Below, one piece after another: positions 5,194 through 13,534 of a stretch of 13,534 nt of DNA. Position 1 is the first letter of the stretch; each line of letters begins with the position of its first letter. The notes beneath the pieces are model-generated. The model made no database searches. It saw only the letters and a list, made by a program, of their open reading frames with translations, and had not been told where the DNA came from. This DNA comes from Hyphomicrobiales bacterium (GTDB taxonomy: Bacteria > Pseudomonadota > Alphaproteobacteria > Rhizobiales > Xanthobacteraceae). A program made the position numbers and the translations under genes. The stretch lies in contig PKXB01000162.1 in the NCBI GenBank assembly GCA_003133345.1, positions 1-13,534 of the forward strand, in the 5' to 3' direction.

Positions 5194-8100
5194 ATGTTCA
5201 CGTCCGTCCGCGCCGGCCTTGCCGCCGCGCTCATGGTCCTTATTTTGGCCCTTGCCGTCATTCCGACGCTGGCCGCCGACAAGGCCTTCAAGCGCAGCGA
5301 TCTCGACGACGCGGCGATCAAGCTCGAGGCGCAGATCAAGAGCGATGCCGGCACGGTGAGCAAGCCGGCCGCCACCTTGCGGCACGACGCCGACGCCGCC
5401 TTCCAGAAGAACGATTTCCGCACCGGCATGACTGTGCTCGGCCAGCTCGTCACGGTGGCGCCGACCGATGCGACAAGCTGGCTGCGCCTGTCGCGCGCGG
5501 TATTGCAGATCAGGCCGCGCGACGACAACGAGCGCGCGCTGCTGCTCGATCGCGCCTCGACCGCCGCCTATATCGCCTACAGCCGCGCGGGCGACCGCAA
5601 CCTGGAAGCCGACAGCCTGGCGGTGCTCGGCAAGACGTTCGCCGACCGCAAGCTTTGGCGCCCGGCGCTCGATTCCATGCGGCTTTCGCTCGATCAGCAC
5701 GAGAGCGCCGACCTGCGCGGCCAATACGAGCGGCTGCGTAGCGAATACGGCTTCCGTCTGCTGGATTACTCGGTCGATTCCGACGCCGTCTCGCCGCGCA
5801 CCTGTTTTCAGTTCTCCGAGGAACTGCCGGGGCGGCGCACCGATTTCTCACCCTTCGTGGCGGTGGCGGGCCAGGACAAGCCGGCGATTTCGGCCAACGA
5901 CAAGCAGCTCTGCGTGGAAGGCCTCAAGCACGGCGAGCGCTACGCCATCACGCTGCGCGCCGGCCTGCCATCGGTGGTCAGGGAGACGCTGGCGAAATCG
6001 GCCGACTTCACCATCTTCGTGCGCGACCGCAAGCCGTTCGTGCGTTTTTCCGGCAAGGCCTATGTGCTGCCGCGCAGCGGCCAGCGCGGCATTCCGGTGC
6101 TCAGCGTTAACACCAGCGCTGTCGTGCTCTCAGTCTATCGCGTCGGCGACCGCAATCTGATCGACACCGTGCTCGGCTACGATTTCCAGCGAAACTTAAG
6201 CCCCTACGAGGCCGAGCGGCTGGCCAATGAGCGCGGCGCCAAGGTGTGGGGCGGCGAACTCACGGTCGAACCGAAGCTCAACATCGAGGTCGCCACCGCG
6301 TTTCCGATCGATCAGGCGCTCGGCGATCTCAAACCCGGCGTCTATGTGATGACGGCGGTGCCGAAAGACCTGGTGTCGAACGACTACGACCAGCGCGCCA
6401 GCCAATGGTTCATCGTGTCCGACTTAGGACTGTCCGCCTACAGCGGGCATGACGGCATCGACGTCTTCATTCACTCGCTGGCGAGCGCGGAACCGAGCGA
6501 GTCCGTGGAGGTGCGGCTGATCGCACGCAATAACGAGGTGCTGGCGGTCAAACCCACCGACAGAGACGGCTTCGTGCATTTCGAGGCCGGGCTGACGCGC
6601 GGCGAGGGTGGCCTGGCGCCGGCCGCGATCGTCGGTGCCGATAAGGCCGACTATGCATTCCTCAGTCTGAAGTCGCCGGCCTTCGATCTGTCCGATCGCG
6701 GCGTGGCCGGCCGGCAGGTGCCAGCCGGGCTCGATGCGTTTGTCTATACCGAGCGCGGCGTCTACCGCAGCGGCGAAACCGTGCACGTGACTTCGTTGCT
6801 GCGCGACGCGCGCGGCATCGCCGCCGCTTCGCCGCTCACATTGGTGGTCGAGCGGCCAGACGGCGTCGAATATCGCCGCGCGCTGGTGGCCGATCAGGGT
6901 CTCGGCGGCCATAGCTGGAGCGTGCCGATCGTCTCATCCGCTTCGACCGGCACCTGGCGCGTGCGCGCCTATACCGATCCCAAGCGTGCGCCGGTCGGCG
7001 AGGCCAGCTTCCTGGTGGAAGACTATGTCGCCGATCGCATCGAATTCGATCTCACCGCGGCGGCCAAAGTCATTCCGCGCGACGCGCCGGCGCAGCTTAG
7101 CGTCGACGGACATTTCCTCTACGGCGCGCCGGCCTCCAATCTCGATCTGCAAGGCACGGTGACGATCGCGGCGGCCAAGGAGCGGCCGGGCTTTACTGGA
7201 TATTCATTTGGGCTGGCCGACGACGAGGTCACGGCCGCGCGCCAGGACATCGAGGATCTGCCGGCGACCGACGCGACCGGCAAAGCGACCTTCCCGGTCA
7301 AGCTCGACAAGATTCCAGCCACGTCACGCCCGCTCGAAGCGCATATCACCGTCAGCATGGCGGAATCCGGCGGCCGCGCGGTCGAGCGCAAGCTCACGCT
7401 GCCGATCGCACCCGATGCAGCCATGATCGGCGTCAAGCCGGCCTTTTCCGGCCGCTCGCTCGTCGACGGCGCCAATGCCGATTTCGACGTGGTGATGGCT
7501 GCGCCTGACGGCACGGCGCTGGCGCAAAGCGACCTGCGCTACGAACTGCTGCGGGTCGAGACTTCGTATCAGTGGTACCGGCAGAACGGCCAATGGGAAT
7601 ACGAGCCGGTCAAGCGCACCGAGCGCGTCGGCAACGGCAGCGTGGATGTCACCGCCGACAAGCCGGCGCGGATTTCGTTGCCGGTGAAGTGGGGCCGCTA
7701 CCGCCTGGAAGTGTCGACGGGCGCGGCGAACGGCGCGATCACCTCGTTCACCTTCGATGCCGGTTTTTACGCGGAAGCCAACGCCGACACGCCCGATTTG
7801 CTCGAAGTCGCGCTCGACAAGTCGGATTACAAATCCGGCGACGCCATGACCGCATCGGTCACCGCGCGTACGGCCGGCCGTCTCACGCTCAACGTGTTCA
7901 CCGACCGGCTGGTGGCGACGACGTCGCAAGACGTGAAAGCAGGCAGCGTGCGCGTGCCGCTCACCGTCGGCAAGGACTGGGGCACCGGCGCTTATCTGGT
8001 TGCCACCTTGCGGCGTCCGCTCGATGCGCCGGCGCAACGCATGCCCGGCCGCGCCATCGGCGTGCAGTGGTTCTCGATTGACCGTTCGCAGCGCACGCTC

Positions 8101-10404
8101 GCGCTCGACATGACGCTGCCGGCAACGCTGCGGCCAAATTCCGCGCTCAGCGTGCCGATCAAGCTCGCGGGGCTTGCGGCCGGCGAGGAGGCGCACGTCG
8201 TCGTGGCCGCCGTCGATGTCGGCATTCTCAATCTCACCAATTACAAGCCGCCGGCGCCCGACAATTACTATCTCGGCCAGCGGCGGCTCACCGCCGAGAT
8301 CCGCGATATTTATGGGCAACTGATCGACGGCATGCAGGGCGCGCGCGGGCAGATCCGCTCGGGCGGCGATGGCGGCGCCGAATTGACCGGCTCGCCGCCG
8401 ACGCAGGCGCCGCTGGCGCTTTATTCCGGCATCGTGCGGGTCGCCGCCGACGGCACGGCGCAGGTGGCGTTCGAAATCCCGGCCTTTGCCGGCACCGTGC
8501 GCGTCATGGCGGTGGCCTGGAGCAAGGACAAGGTCGGCAAGGCCGCCGGCGACGTGGTGGTGCGCGATCCGGTGGTGCTGACCGCGACCCTGCCGCGTTT
8601 CCTGAGCACCGGCGACCGCGGCGCGGTGCAACTTGAATTGGACAACGTCGAAGGCGCGGCCGGCGATTACAGCGTGGCCGTGAGCAGCGAAGGCACCGTC
8701 AAGCTCGACGGCGACAAGCCGTTCACGCTCAAGCTGGCCGCCAAGCAGCGCGACCGCGTCGCGGTGCCAGTGTCCGCCGCGGGTTCCGGGACGAGCACGG
8801 TCAGAGTGAATGTAAGTGGACCGAACGGCTTTGCGCTCGAACGCGCCTACGCGCTCGACGTGCGGCCGGCGAACCAAATCCTGACGCGCCGGACCGTGCG
8901 TGCGCTTGCGCCCGGCGAGACGCTGACGCTGTCGCAGGACATGTTCGCCGATTTCGTGCCGGGAACCGGGCGCGTCGGCCTGTCGGTCGCGATCTCGGCC
9001 TCGCTCGACATCGCCACGCTGCTGAGCGAGCTCGATCGCTATCCGTTCGGCTGTTCCGAGCAGATCACCAGCCGCGCGGTGGCGATGCTCTATGTCAACG
9101 AGCTGGCCGTGCAGGCGCGGCTATCGCTCGACGGCGACATCGACCAGCGCATCAAGGACGCCATCCAGCGTCTGCTGGCGCGCCAGGACTCGAACGGTTC
9201 GTTCGGCCTGTGGTCGGTCGGCGGCAATGATCCGTGGCTCGATGCCTATGTCACCGATTTCCTCACCCGCGCGCGCGAGCGCAAATTCGAGGTGCCGGCG
9301 GCGGCGTTCACGCTGGCGCTCGACCGGCTGCGCAACTTCGTGGCGAGCGCGCCCGACCCGAACAAGAACGGCGGCCGCGATCTCGCTTATGCGCTCTACG
9401 TGCTGGCGCGCAACGGCGTGGCGCCGGTCGGCGACCTGCGCTACATCGCCGACACCAAGCTCAACGATCTGGCGACGCCGATCGCCAAGGCGCAAGTGGC
9501 CGCCGCGCTCGCCATGCTCGGCGACAAGGCGCGCGCCGACCGCGTCTATCTCGCCGCGCTCGATGCCATATCGCCGCAACCCAAGCTCGATATCGGCCGC
9601 GCCGATTACGGGTCGGCTTTGCGCGACTCGGCCGCGCTGGTGACGCTCGCCTCGGAAGGGCAGGCCACCCAGAAGACCATCGACGACGCGGTGGCGCGCA
9701 TCGACGCCGCCCGCGCGCTCTCTAGCCATACCTCGACGCAGGAAGACGCCTGGCTGGTGCTGGCCGCCCGCGCGCTCGCCAAGCAGCTCAACGCCATCTC
9801 GCTTGCCGTCAACGGCGAGACCCGGCAGGGCACGTTCTATCGCAGCCTGCGTGCCGGCGAACTCGACGCGCCCCTCGCGGTCAGCAACCGCGGCGCTGGC
9901 ACGGTGCAAGCGGTGGTGTCGGTGAGCGGATCGCCGCTGATGCCGGAACCGGCGGCTGAGCGCGGTTTCAAGATCGAGCGCAACTATTTCACGCTCGATG
10001 GCGAGCCGGCCAATCCGACGAACGCCAAGCAGAACCAGCGCTTCGTGGTGGTGCTGAAAATGACCGAGCCGCAGCCGCAGTTCGGCCGCGTGATCGTCGC
10101 CGACTATCTGCCGGCCGGCTTCGAGATCGACAATCCGCGGCTGGTGTCGTCGGGCGAAACCGGAACGCTCGCCTGGATCGCCGACGCCGCCGAACCGGTG
10201 AACAGCGAATTCCGCGACGACCGCTTCACTGCGGCATTCGACCGTGGGCAGGATTCCCGGCCGGTGTTCACGGCGGCCTATGTGGTGCGCGCGGTGTCGC
10301 CCGGCCATTATGTGCTGCCGCAGGCCGTGGTCGAGGACATGTACCGGCCCGACCGTTTCGGGCGCACCGCGACGGCGATGATCGACATCACGGCGGGAAA
10401 ATGA
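5194..10404 (+). CDS. Bacterial alpha-2-macroglobulin family protein with N-terminal helical (TPR-like) domain
   Basis: A 1736-residue protein expected to act as a periplasmic protease trap: a protease cleaves a bait region, the protein changes shape, and a thioester links to the target. Residues 1 to about 28 form a signal peptide ending TLA/AD. There is no lipobox Cys, unlike the E. coli lipoprotein YfhM. Residues about 45-190 are Ala-rich amphipathic helices resembling TPR repeats. The macroglobulin domains follow, with the signature VYTERGVYRSGET at 517-529. The A2M domain begins near residue 1075 (YSGIVRVAADGTAQVAFEIP). The thioester motif is YPFGCSEQ, with Cys1287, Glu1289 and Gln1290, inside an alpha-helical thioester domain (about 1265-1560). 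C-terminal beta domains end the protein. The start is fixed by GGAGG eight bases upstream. pbpC begins seven bases after the stop, so the two genes are almost certainly one operon. Confidence 0.95.
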   Translation: MFTSVRAGLAAALMVLILALAVIPTLAADKAFKRSDLDDAAIKLEAQIKSDAGTVSKPAATLRHDADAAFQKNDFRTGMTVLGQLVTVAPTDATSWLRLSRAVLQIRPRDDNERALLLDRASTAAYIAYSRAGDRNLEADSLAVLGKTFADRKLWRPALDSMRLSLDQHESADLRGQYERLRSEYGFRLLDYSVDSDAVSPRTCFQFSEELPGRRTDFSPFVAVAGQDKPAISANDKQLCVEGLKHGERYAITLRAGLPSVVRETLAKSADFTIFVRDRKPFVRFSGKAYVLPRSGQRGIPVLSVNTSAVVLSVYRVGDRNLIDTVLGYDFQRNLSPYEAERLANERGAKVWGGELTVEPKLNIEVATAFPIDQALGDLKPGVYVMTAVPKDLVSNDYDQRASQWFIVSDLGLSAYSGHDGIDVFIHSLASAEPSESVEVRLIARNNEVLAVKPTDRDGFVHFEAGLTRGEGGLAPAAIVGADKADYAFLSLKSPAFDLSDRGVAGRQVPAGLDAFVYTERGVYRSGETVHVTSLLRDARGIAAASPLTLVVERPDGVEYRRALVADQGLGGHSWSVPIVSSASTGTWRVRAYTDPKRAPVGEASFLVEDYVADRIEFDLTAAAKVIPRDAPAQLSVDGHFLYGAPASNLDLQGTVTIAAAKERPGFTGYSFGLADDEVTAARQDIEDLPATDATGKATFPVKLDKIPATSRPLEAHITVSMAESGGRAVERKLTLPIAPDAAMIGVKPAFSGRSLVDGANADFDVVMAAPDGTALAQSDLRYELLRVETSYQWYRQNGQWEYEPVKRTERVGNGSVDVTADKPARISLPVKWGRYRLEVSTGAANGAITSFTFDAGFYAEANADTPDLLEVALDKSDYKSGDAMTASVTARTAGRLTLNVFTDRLVATTSQDVKAGSVRVPLTVGKDWGTGAYLVATLRRPLDAPAQRMPGRAIGVQWFSIDRSQRTLALDMTLPATLRPNSALSVPIKLAGLAAGEEAHVVVAAVDVGILNLTNYKPPAPDNYYLGQRRLTAEIRDIYGQLIDGMQGARGQIRSGGDGGAELTGSPPTQAPLALYSGIVRVAADGTAQVAFEIPAFAGTVRVMAVAWSKDKVGKAAGDVVVRDPVVLTATLPRFLSTGDRGAVQLELDNVEGAAGDYSVAVSSEGTVKLDGDKPFTLKLAAKQRDRVAVPVSAAGSGTSTVRVNVSGPNGFALERAYALDVRPANQILTRRTVRALAPGETLTLSQDMFADFVPGTGRVGLSVAISASLDIATLLSELDRYPFGCSEQITSRAVAMLYVNELAVQARLSLDGDIDQRIKDAIQRLLARQDSNGSFGLWSVGGNDPWLDAYVTDFLTRARERKFEVPAAAFTLALDRLRNFVASAPDPNKNGGRDLAYALYVLARNGVAPVGDLRYIADTKLNDLATPIAKAQVAAALAMLGDKARADRVYLAALDAISPQPKLDIGRADYGSALRDSAALVTLASEGQATQKTIDDAVARIDAARALSSHTSTQEDAWLVLAARALAKQLNAISLAVNGETRQGTFYRSLRAGELDAPLAVSNRGAGTVQAVVSVSGSPLMPEPAAERGFKIERNYFTLDGEPANPTNAKQNQRFVVVLKMTEPQPQFGRVIVADYLPAGFEIDNPRLVSSGETGTLAWIADAAEPVNSEFRDDRFTAAFDRGQDSRPVFTAAYVVRAVSPGHYVLPQAVVEDMYRPDRFGRTATAMIDITAGK

Positions 10405-10411
10405 AGACAAA

Positions 10412-12466
10412 ATGAAACCTTGGCGTTTCACACTAGCGAGTCTTGCCGGCGCGGCTGTTTTGGCCGCGCTGGCGGGAGCTGCGTGGGTGTATTCGCTGGG
10501 GCCGCCGCCGCTCGGCAAGGATCTCGAGACCTCGCACGCGGTGCTCGACCGTGAGGGCAAGCTGCTGCGCGCCTATGCCACCAGCGAGGGGCGCTGGCGG
10601 CTGCCGGCAACCGAGAAGGACGTCGATCCTCGGTTCCTCAAGCTGCTCTTCGCCTACGAGGATAAACGTTTCTACGAGCATTACGGCGTCGATCTGCTTG
10701 CGCTCGGCCGTGCCGCATTCCAATTCACCAGCAGCGGCCACATCGTCTCCGGCGGTTCCACCATCACCATGCAAGTGGCGCGGCTGCTGGAGCCGCGCGA
10801 GCATCGCAGCCTCGGCGCCAAGCTGCGCCAGATCACGCGCGCGCTCGAGCTCGAACAGGCGCTCAGCAAGAACGAGATTCTTTCGCTTTACCTGACGCTG
10901 GCGCCCTATGGCGGCAACCTGGAAGGCATCCGCGCCGCCGCGCTCGCCTATTTCGGCAAGGAGCCGCGCAAGCTTTCGCTCAGCGAGGCAGCGCTCTTGG
11001 TCGCGCTGCCGCAGTCGCCGGAATTGCGCCGGCCGGATCGCTATCCGCAAGCCGCGCAAGCGGCGCGCGACCGCGTGCTCGACCGCGCGGCGGCGGCCGG
11101 CGTGGTGCCGCGCGACGAGATCGCGCGCGCGAAAGCGGCAAGCGTGCCGCGCGAGCGCAAGCCGTTGCCGGTGCTGGCGCCGCATGCCGCCGACCAGGTG
11201 GTCACTGCGGAGCCCGATCGCCGCATTCACCGGCTCACCATCGACGCCGGCTTGCAGAAGACCTTGCAGTATCTGGCGTACGAGCGGGCGCACGCGCTCG
11301 GGCCGCAGATTTCTGTCGCCATCCTGGCGGTGGACAATGAAAGCGGCGAGGTGCGCGCGCGCGTGGCCTCTGCCGATTATTTCGACGAGAGCCGTGCCGG
11401 CCAGGTCGATATGACGCTGGCGCTGCGCTCGCCCGGCTCCACGCTCAAACCGTTCATCTACGGGCTCGGCTTCGAGGACGGTCTGCTGCACCCGGAAACG
11501 TTGATCGACGACCGGCCGGCGCGCTACGGCAGCTACACGCCGGAAAATTTCGACCTGACGTTCCAGGGCACGGTGACGGTGCGCCGCGCGCTGCAAATGT
11601 CGCTCAACGTTCCCGCCATCGCGGTGCTCGGCCGAGTAGGCGTCAGCCGGATGAGCGCGCGGCTGACGCAGACCGGCGCCGCGCTGGTGCTGCCCAAGGG
11701 CGAGGCGCCCGGCCTCGCCATGGGCCTCGGCGGCGTCGGCATCAAGCTGTCCGATTTGGTGATGCTCTATACCGGGCTGGCGCGGCTTGGTTCGGCAGTG
11801 CCGCTGATTGAGCGGGAAGGCGAGGTTGCGCAGAATCCGCGCCGGCTGCTCGACCCGGTCGCCGCCTGGTATGTCGGAAATGTCCTGATCGGCGCGCCGC
11901 CGCCCGACAATGCGCCGCCCGGACGCATCGCGTTCAAGACCGGCACCTCCTACGGCTATCGCGACGCCTGGGCAGTCGGCTATGACGGCCGCATGACGAT
12001 TGGTATATGGGTCGGGCGGGCGGACGGAGCGCCGGTGCCCGGGCTGGTCGGCCGTGCCGCCGCGGCGCCGATCCTATTCGACGCCTTCGCGCGCAGCGGC
12101 AACGCGCCGGCGCCGCTGGCGCATGCGCCCAAGGGCGCGGTGTTTGCCGCCACCAACAAATTGCCGCCGCCGCTGCAACATTTCAGCTCCGATGGGAGCC
12201 TTAGTGCCGCCTCCGAGCCGCCGCGCATCATGTTCCCGCCCGATGGTGCGCGCATCGAGCTGGCCAAGGGTGCGGCCCCAGAGCCGGTTGCGCTCAAGAT
12301 CGCCGGCGGCGCCGCGCCGCTCACCGTCATGGTCAATGGCGTGCCGCTTGCGGCGCAAGGCGGCCGGCGCACCTTGTTCTTCGCGCCCGATGGCCCGGGC
12401 TTCGTGCGGCTCACCGTCATGGATGCCCGCGGCGCTACCGACAGCGTCAGTGTCCGGCTGCAATAG
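10412..12466 (+). CDS. pbpC: Penicillin-binding protein 1C (bifunctional glycosyltransferase/transpeptidase)
   Basis: A 684-residue class A penicillin-binding protein anchored by one membrane segment (about residues 8-27), with the rest in the periplasm. The GT51 glycosyltransferase domain shows AYEDKRFYEHYGVD with catalytic Glu83, GGSTITMQVARLL, and ALELEQALSKNEILSLYLTLAPYGGNLEG. The transpeptidase domain has all three active-site motifs: Ser343-T-L-K346, Ser397-L-N399 and Lys509-T-G511. A C-terminal BiPBP_C-type beta domain starts near residue 600 (PRIMFPPDGARI), which distinguishes PBP1C from PBP1A. It directly follows the alpha-2-macroglobulin gene with a seven-base gap, the conserved pairing thought to couple protease trapping with wall repair. 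The length is a little under E. coli PBP1C (about 770). No separate promoter or strong ribosome-binding site is seen, which suggests translational coupling. Confidence 0.96.
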   Translation: MKPWRFTLASLAGAAVLAALAGAAWVYSLGPPPLGKDLETSHAVLDREGKLLRAYATSEGRWRLPATEKDVDPRFLKLLFAYEDKRFYEHYGVDLLALGRAAFQFTSSGHIVSGGSTITMQVARLLEPREHRSLGAKLRQITRALELEQALSKNEILSLYLTLAPYGGNLEGIRAAALAYFGKEPRKLSLSEAALLVALPQSPELRRPDRYPQAAQAARDRVLDRAAAAGVVPRDEIARAKAASVPRERKPLPVLAPHAADQVVTAEPDRRIHRLTIDAGLQKTLQYLAYERAHALGPQISVAILAVDNESGEVRARVASADYFDESRAGQVDMTLALRSPGSTLKPFIYGLGFEDGLLHPETLIDDRPARYGSYTPENFDLTFQGTVTVRRALQMSLNVPAIAVLGRVGVSRMSARLTQTGAALVLPKGEAPGLAMGLGGVGIKLSDLVMLYTGLARLGSAVPLIEREGEVAQNPRRLLDPVAAWYVGNVLIGAPPPDNAPPGRIAFKTGTSYGYRDAWAVGYDGRMTIGIWVGRADGAPVPGLVGRAAAAPILFDAFARSGNAPAPLAHAPKGAVFAATNKLPPPLQHFSSDGSLSAASEPPRIMFPPDGARIELAKGAAPEPVALKIAGGAAPLTVMVNGVPLAAQGGRRTLFFAPDGPGFVRLTVMDARGATDSVSVRLQ

Positions 12467-12489
12467 CCGAGCGCGGCCATAGCTTTGAA

Positions 12490-12518
12490 ATGACAGCCCT
12501 CCGGCTTCGCTCTATGGT
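12490..12518 (+). promoter_or_regulatory. Promoter candidate for the ArnT-like gene
   Basis: ATGACA (12490-12495, five of six matches to TTGACA) and TATGGT (12513-12518, four of six matches to TATAAT) are spaced by exactly 17 bp. The predicted start near 12525 gives a leader of about 39 nt. It suggests the glycosyltransferase gene can be transcribed separately from pbpC, though read-through is also possible because no terminator is visible after pbpC. Confidence 0.4.
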
Positions 12519-12563
12519 CCGGGCAACATTGTGGAATCAGGACCTTTCGGAAGCGGGCAATCG

Positions 12564-13534
12564 ATGAGCACGGCCACCAATGACGCGCGGCAATCGCTTC
12601 GCGCGGCGCGCGGTCTCGGCGCGGTGCTGGACTATGCCGGCGCCTCGCATCGGCGCGCTTGCGGATTGCTGATCGTCTTTTCGCTGATCGCGTTCCTGCC
12701 GGGCTTTTTCCAGATTCCGCCGGTCGACCGCGACGAGGCGCGCTTCGCGCAGGCTACCAAGCAGATGCTGGAAAGCGGTCAATACGTCGACATCCGCTTC
12801 CAGGACGAGGTCCGCTACAAGAAACCGGTCGGCATCTATTGGCTGCAGGCGGCGGCGGTGAAAGCGGGCGAGACGATCGGCATCCCGCAGGCGCGCACCA
12901 CCATCTGGCTGTACCGGCTGCCGTCGCTGTTCGGGGCCATCGGCGCCGTGCTGCTGACCTACTGGACCGCGCTCGCCTTTGTCGCGCGCCGCACCGCGCT
13001 GCTGGCGGCGCTGATGATGGCGAGTTCGGTCCTGCTCGGGGTCGAGGCGCGGCTGGCCAAGACCGACGCCGTGCTGCTGCTCACCTGCGTGGCGGCGATG
13101 GGCGCGCTGGCGCGTATCTATCTGATGAGCCGCCGCACACCGGACCTTGCCGTCGGCTGGCGGCTGCCGGCAATCCTATGGACCGCGCTGGCGGCCGGCG
13201 TGCTCATCAAGGGGCCGTTGATCCTGATGTTCGTCGCGCTCGCCGCGCTCGCGCTGTCGATCGCCGACCGCTCCGGCCGTTGGATCTGGTCGCTGCGTCC
13301 GCTCGCCGGCGTGGCCTGGTTGATCGTGCTGGTGCTGCCCTGGTTCGCTGCGATCATCGCCAAGTCCGGCGGCGGTTTCCTCGCGCAGTCGGTTGGCGAG
13401 GACATGCTGGCCAAGGTGATCGGCGGACAGGAATCGCATGGCGCGCCGCCGGGATACTACTTTCTGCTGTTTTGGGTGACGTTCTGGCCGGGCTCGGTGC
13501 TGGCGGGACTGGCCGCGCCACGGGTATGGCAGGT
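12564..13534 (+). CDS. ArnT-like membrane glycosyltransferase (GT39/GT83 type), 3' end outside the window
   Basis: An open frame from ATG 12564 runs 323 codons to the window edge without a stop, so the gene is partial here only because of the cut. It encodes an integral inner-membrane protein of the dolichyl-phosphate-mannosyltransferase/ArnT class (GT-C fold), which moves a sugar from a polyprenyl-phosphate carrier to a lipid or protein outside the membrane. The first membrane segment (about 35-49) is followed by the catalytic-loop signature Asp55-Arg-Asp57-Glu58-Ala-Arg-Phe. Then come RYKKPVGIYWLQ, EARLAKTDAVLLL and LIKGPLIL, several hydrophobic helices, and a periplasmic segment GGQESHGAPPGYYF typical of ArnT-like proteins. 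GGAAG (12549-12553) lies ten bases upstream of the ATG; an in-frame GTG at 12531 is a less likely start. The sugar donor and acceptor cannot be told from sequence, so the symbol arnT is withheld. Confidence 0.88.
   Translation, partial: MSTATNDARQSLRAARGLGAVLDYAGASHRRACGLLIVFSLIAFLPGFFQIPPVDRDEARFAQATKQMLESGQYVDIRFQDEVRYKKPVGIYWLQAAAVKAGETIGIPQARTTIWLYRLPSLFGAIGAVLLTYWTALAFVARRTALLAALMMASSVLLGVEARLAKTDAVLLLTCVAAMGALARIYLMSRRTPDLAVGWRLPAILWTALAAGVLIKGPLILMFVALAALALSIADRSGRWIWSLRPLAGVAWLIVLVLPWFAAIIAKSGGGFLAQSVGEDMLAKVIGGQESHGAPPGYYFLLFWVTFWPGSVLAGLAAPRVWQ

Noticed and set aside
7324..8877. 517-residue minus-strand frame inside the alpha-2-macroglobulin gene
   Set aside because: An Arg/His-rich antisense shadow typical of GC-rich DNA, without motifs or start signals.
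9121..10560. 479-residue minus-strand frame spanning the alpha-2-macroglobulin/pbpC junction
   Set aside because: The same kind of GC-bias shadow; it crosses two well-supported genes on the other strand.
13118..13439. Minus-strand frames opposite the ArnT-like gene
   Set aside because: Low-complexity, motif-free antisense frames over a transmembrane protein with clear family motifs.

Overview
The window reads as a chromosomal segment of a GC-rich alphaproteobacterium, most likely of the order Hyphomicrobiales (Rhizobiales). The main reasons are a homologue of the mitochondrial complex I accessory subunit NDUFS4, the double-domain cold-shock protein followed by a DUF192 protein, GC-biased codon use, and three tRNA genes that all carry an encoded CCA. 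No integrase, transposase, phage gene or CRISPR array was seen, so it looks like core genome rather than an island. The species assignment is inference.

Layout, left to right. Positions 1-76 (minus) hold tRNA-Glu(UUC). Positions 156-611 (minus) hold a glyoxalase I (GloA), divergent from a SIR2-family NAD-dependent deacylase (661-1422, plus) across only 49 bp. Positions 1566-3216 (plus) hold a two-domain cold-shock protein, a secreted DUF192 protein, tRNA-Pro(UGG) and the NDUFS4-like protein. Convergent to these is a REC-EAL protein (3259-4527, minus), followed on the same strand by tRNA-Arg(UCU) at 4655-4731. A gene-free stretch of about 460 bp (4732-5193) then leads into an envelope cluster on the plus strand. 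That cluster is an alpha-2-macroglobulin of 1736 residues (5194-10404), penicillin-binding protein 1C seven bases downstream (10412-12466), and the start of an ArnT-like membrane glycosyltransferase (12564 to the window edge).

How the genes work together. The alpha-2-macroglobulin and PBP1C form the familiar bacterial pair thought to trap hostile proteases and repair peptidoglycan in the periplasm. The ArnT-like enzyme probably modifies a surface glycolipid and may have its own promoter. GloA detoxifies methylglyoxal, and the adjacent sirtuin removes lysine acyl groups.

The most unusual item is the REC-EAL protein. Its receiver domain has Asn where the phosphorylated Asp is expected, and its EAL domain has lost several catalytic residues. 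It therefore looks like a pseudo-receiver joined to a pseudo-phosphodiesterase rather than an active c-di-GMP hydrolase. I saw no clearly new multi-gene system; the remaining observations are smaller.
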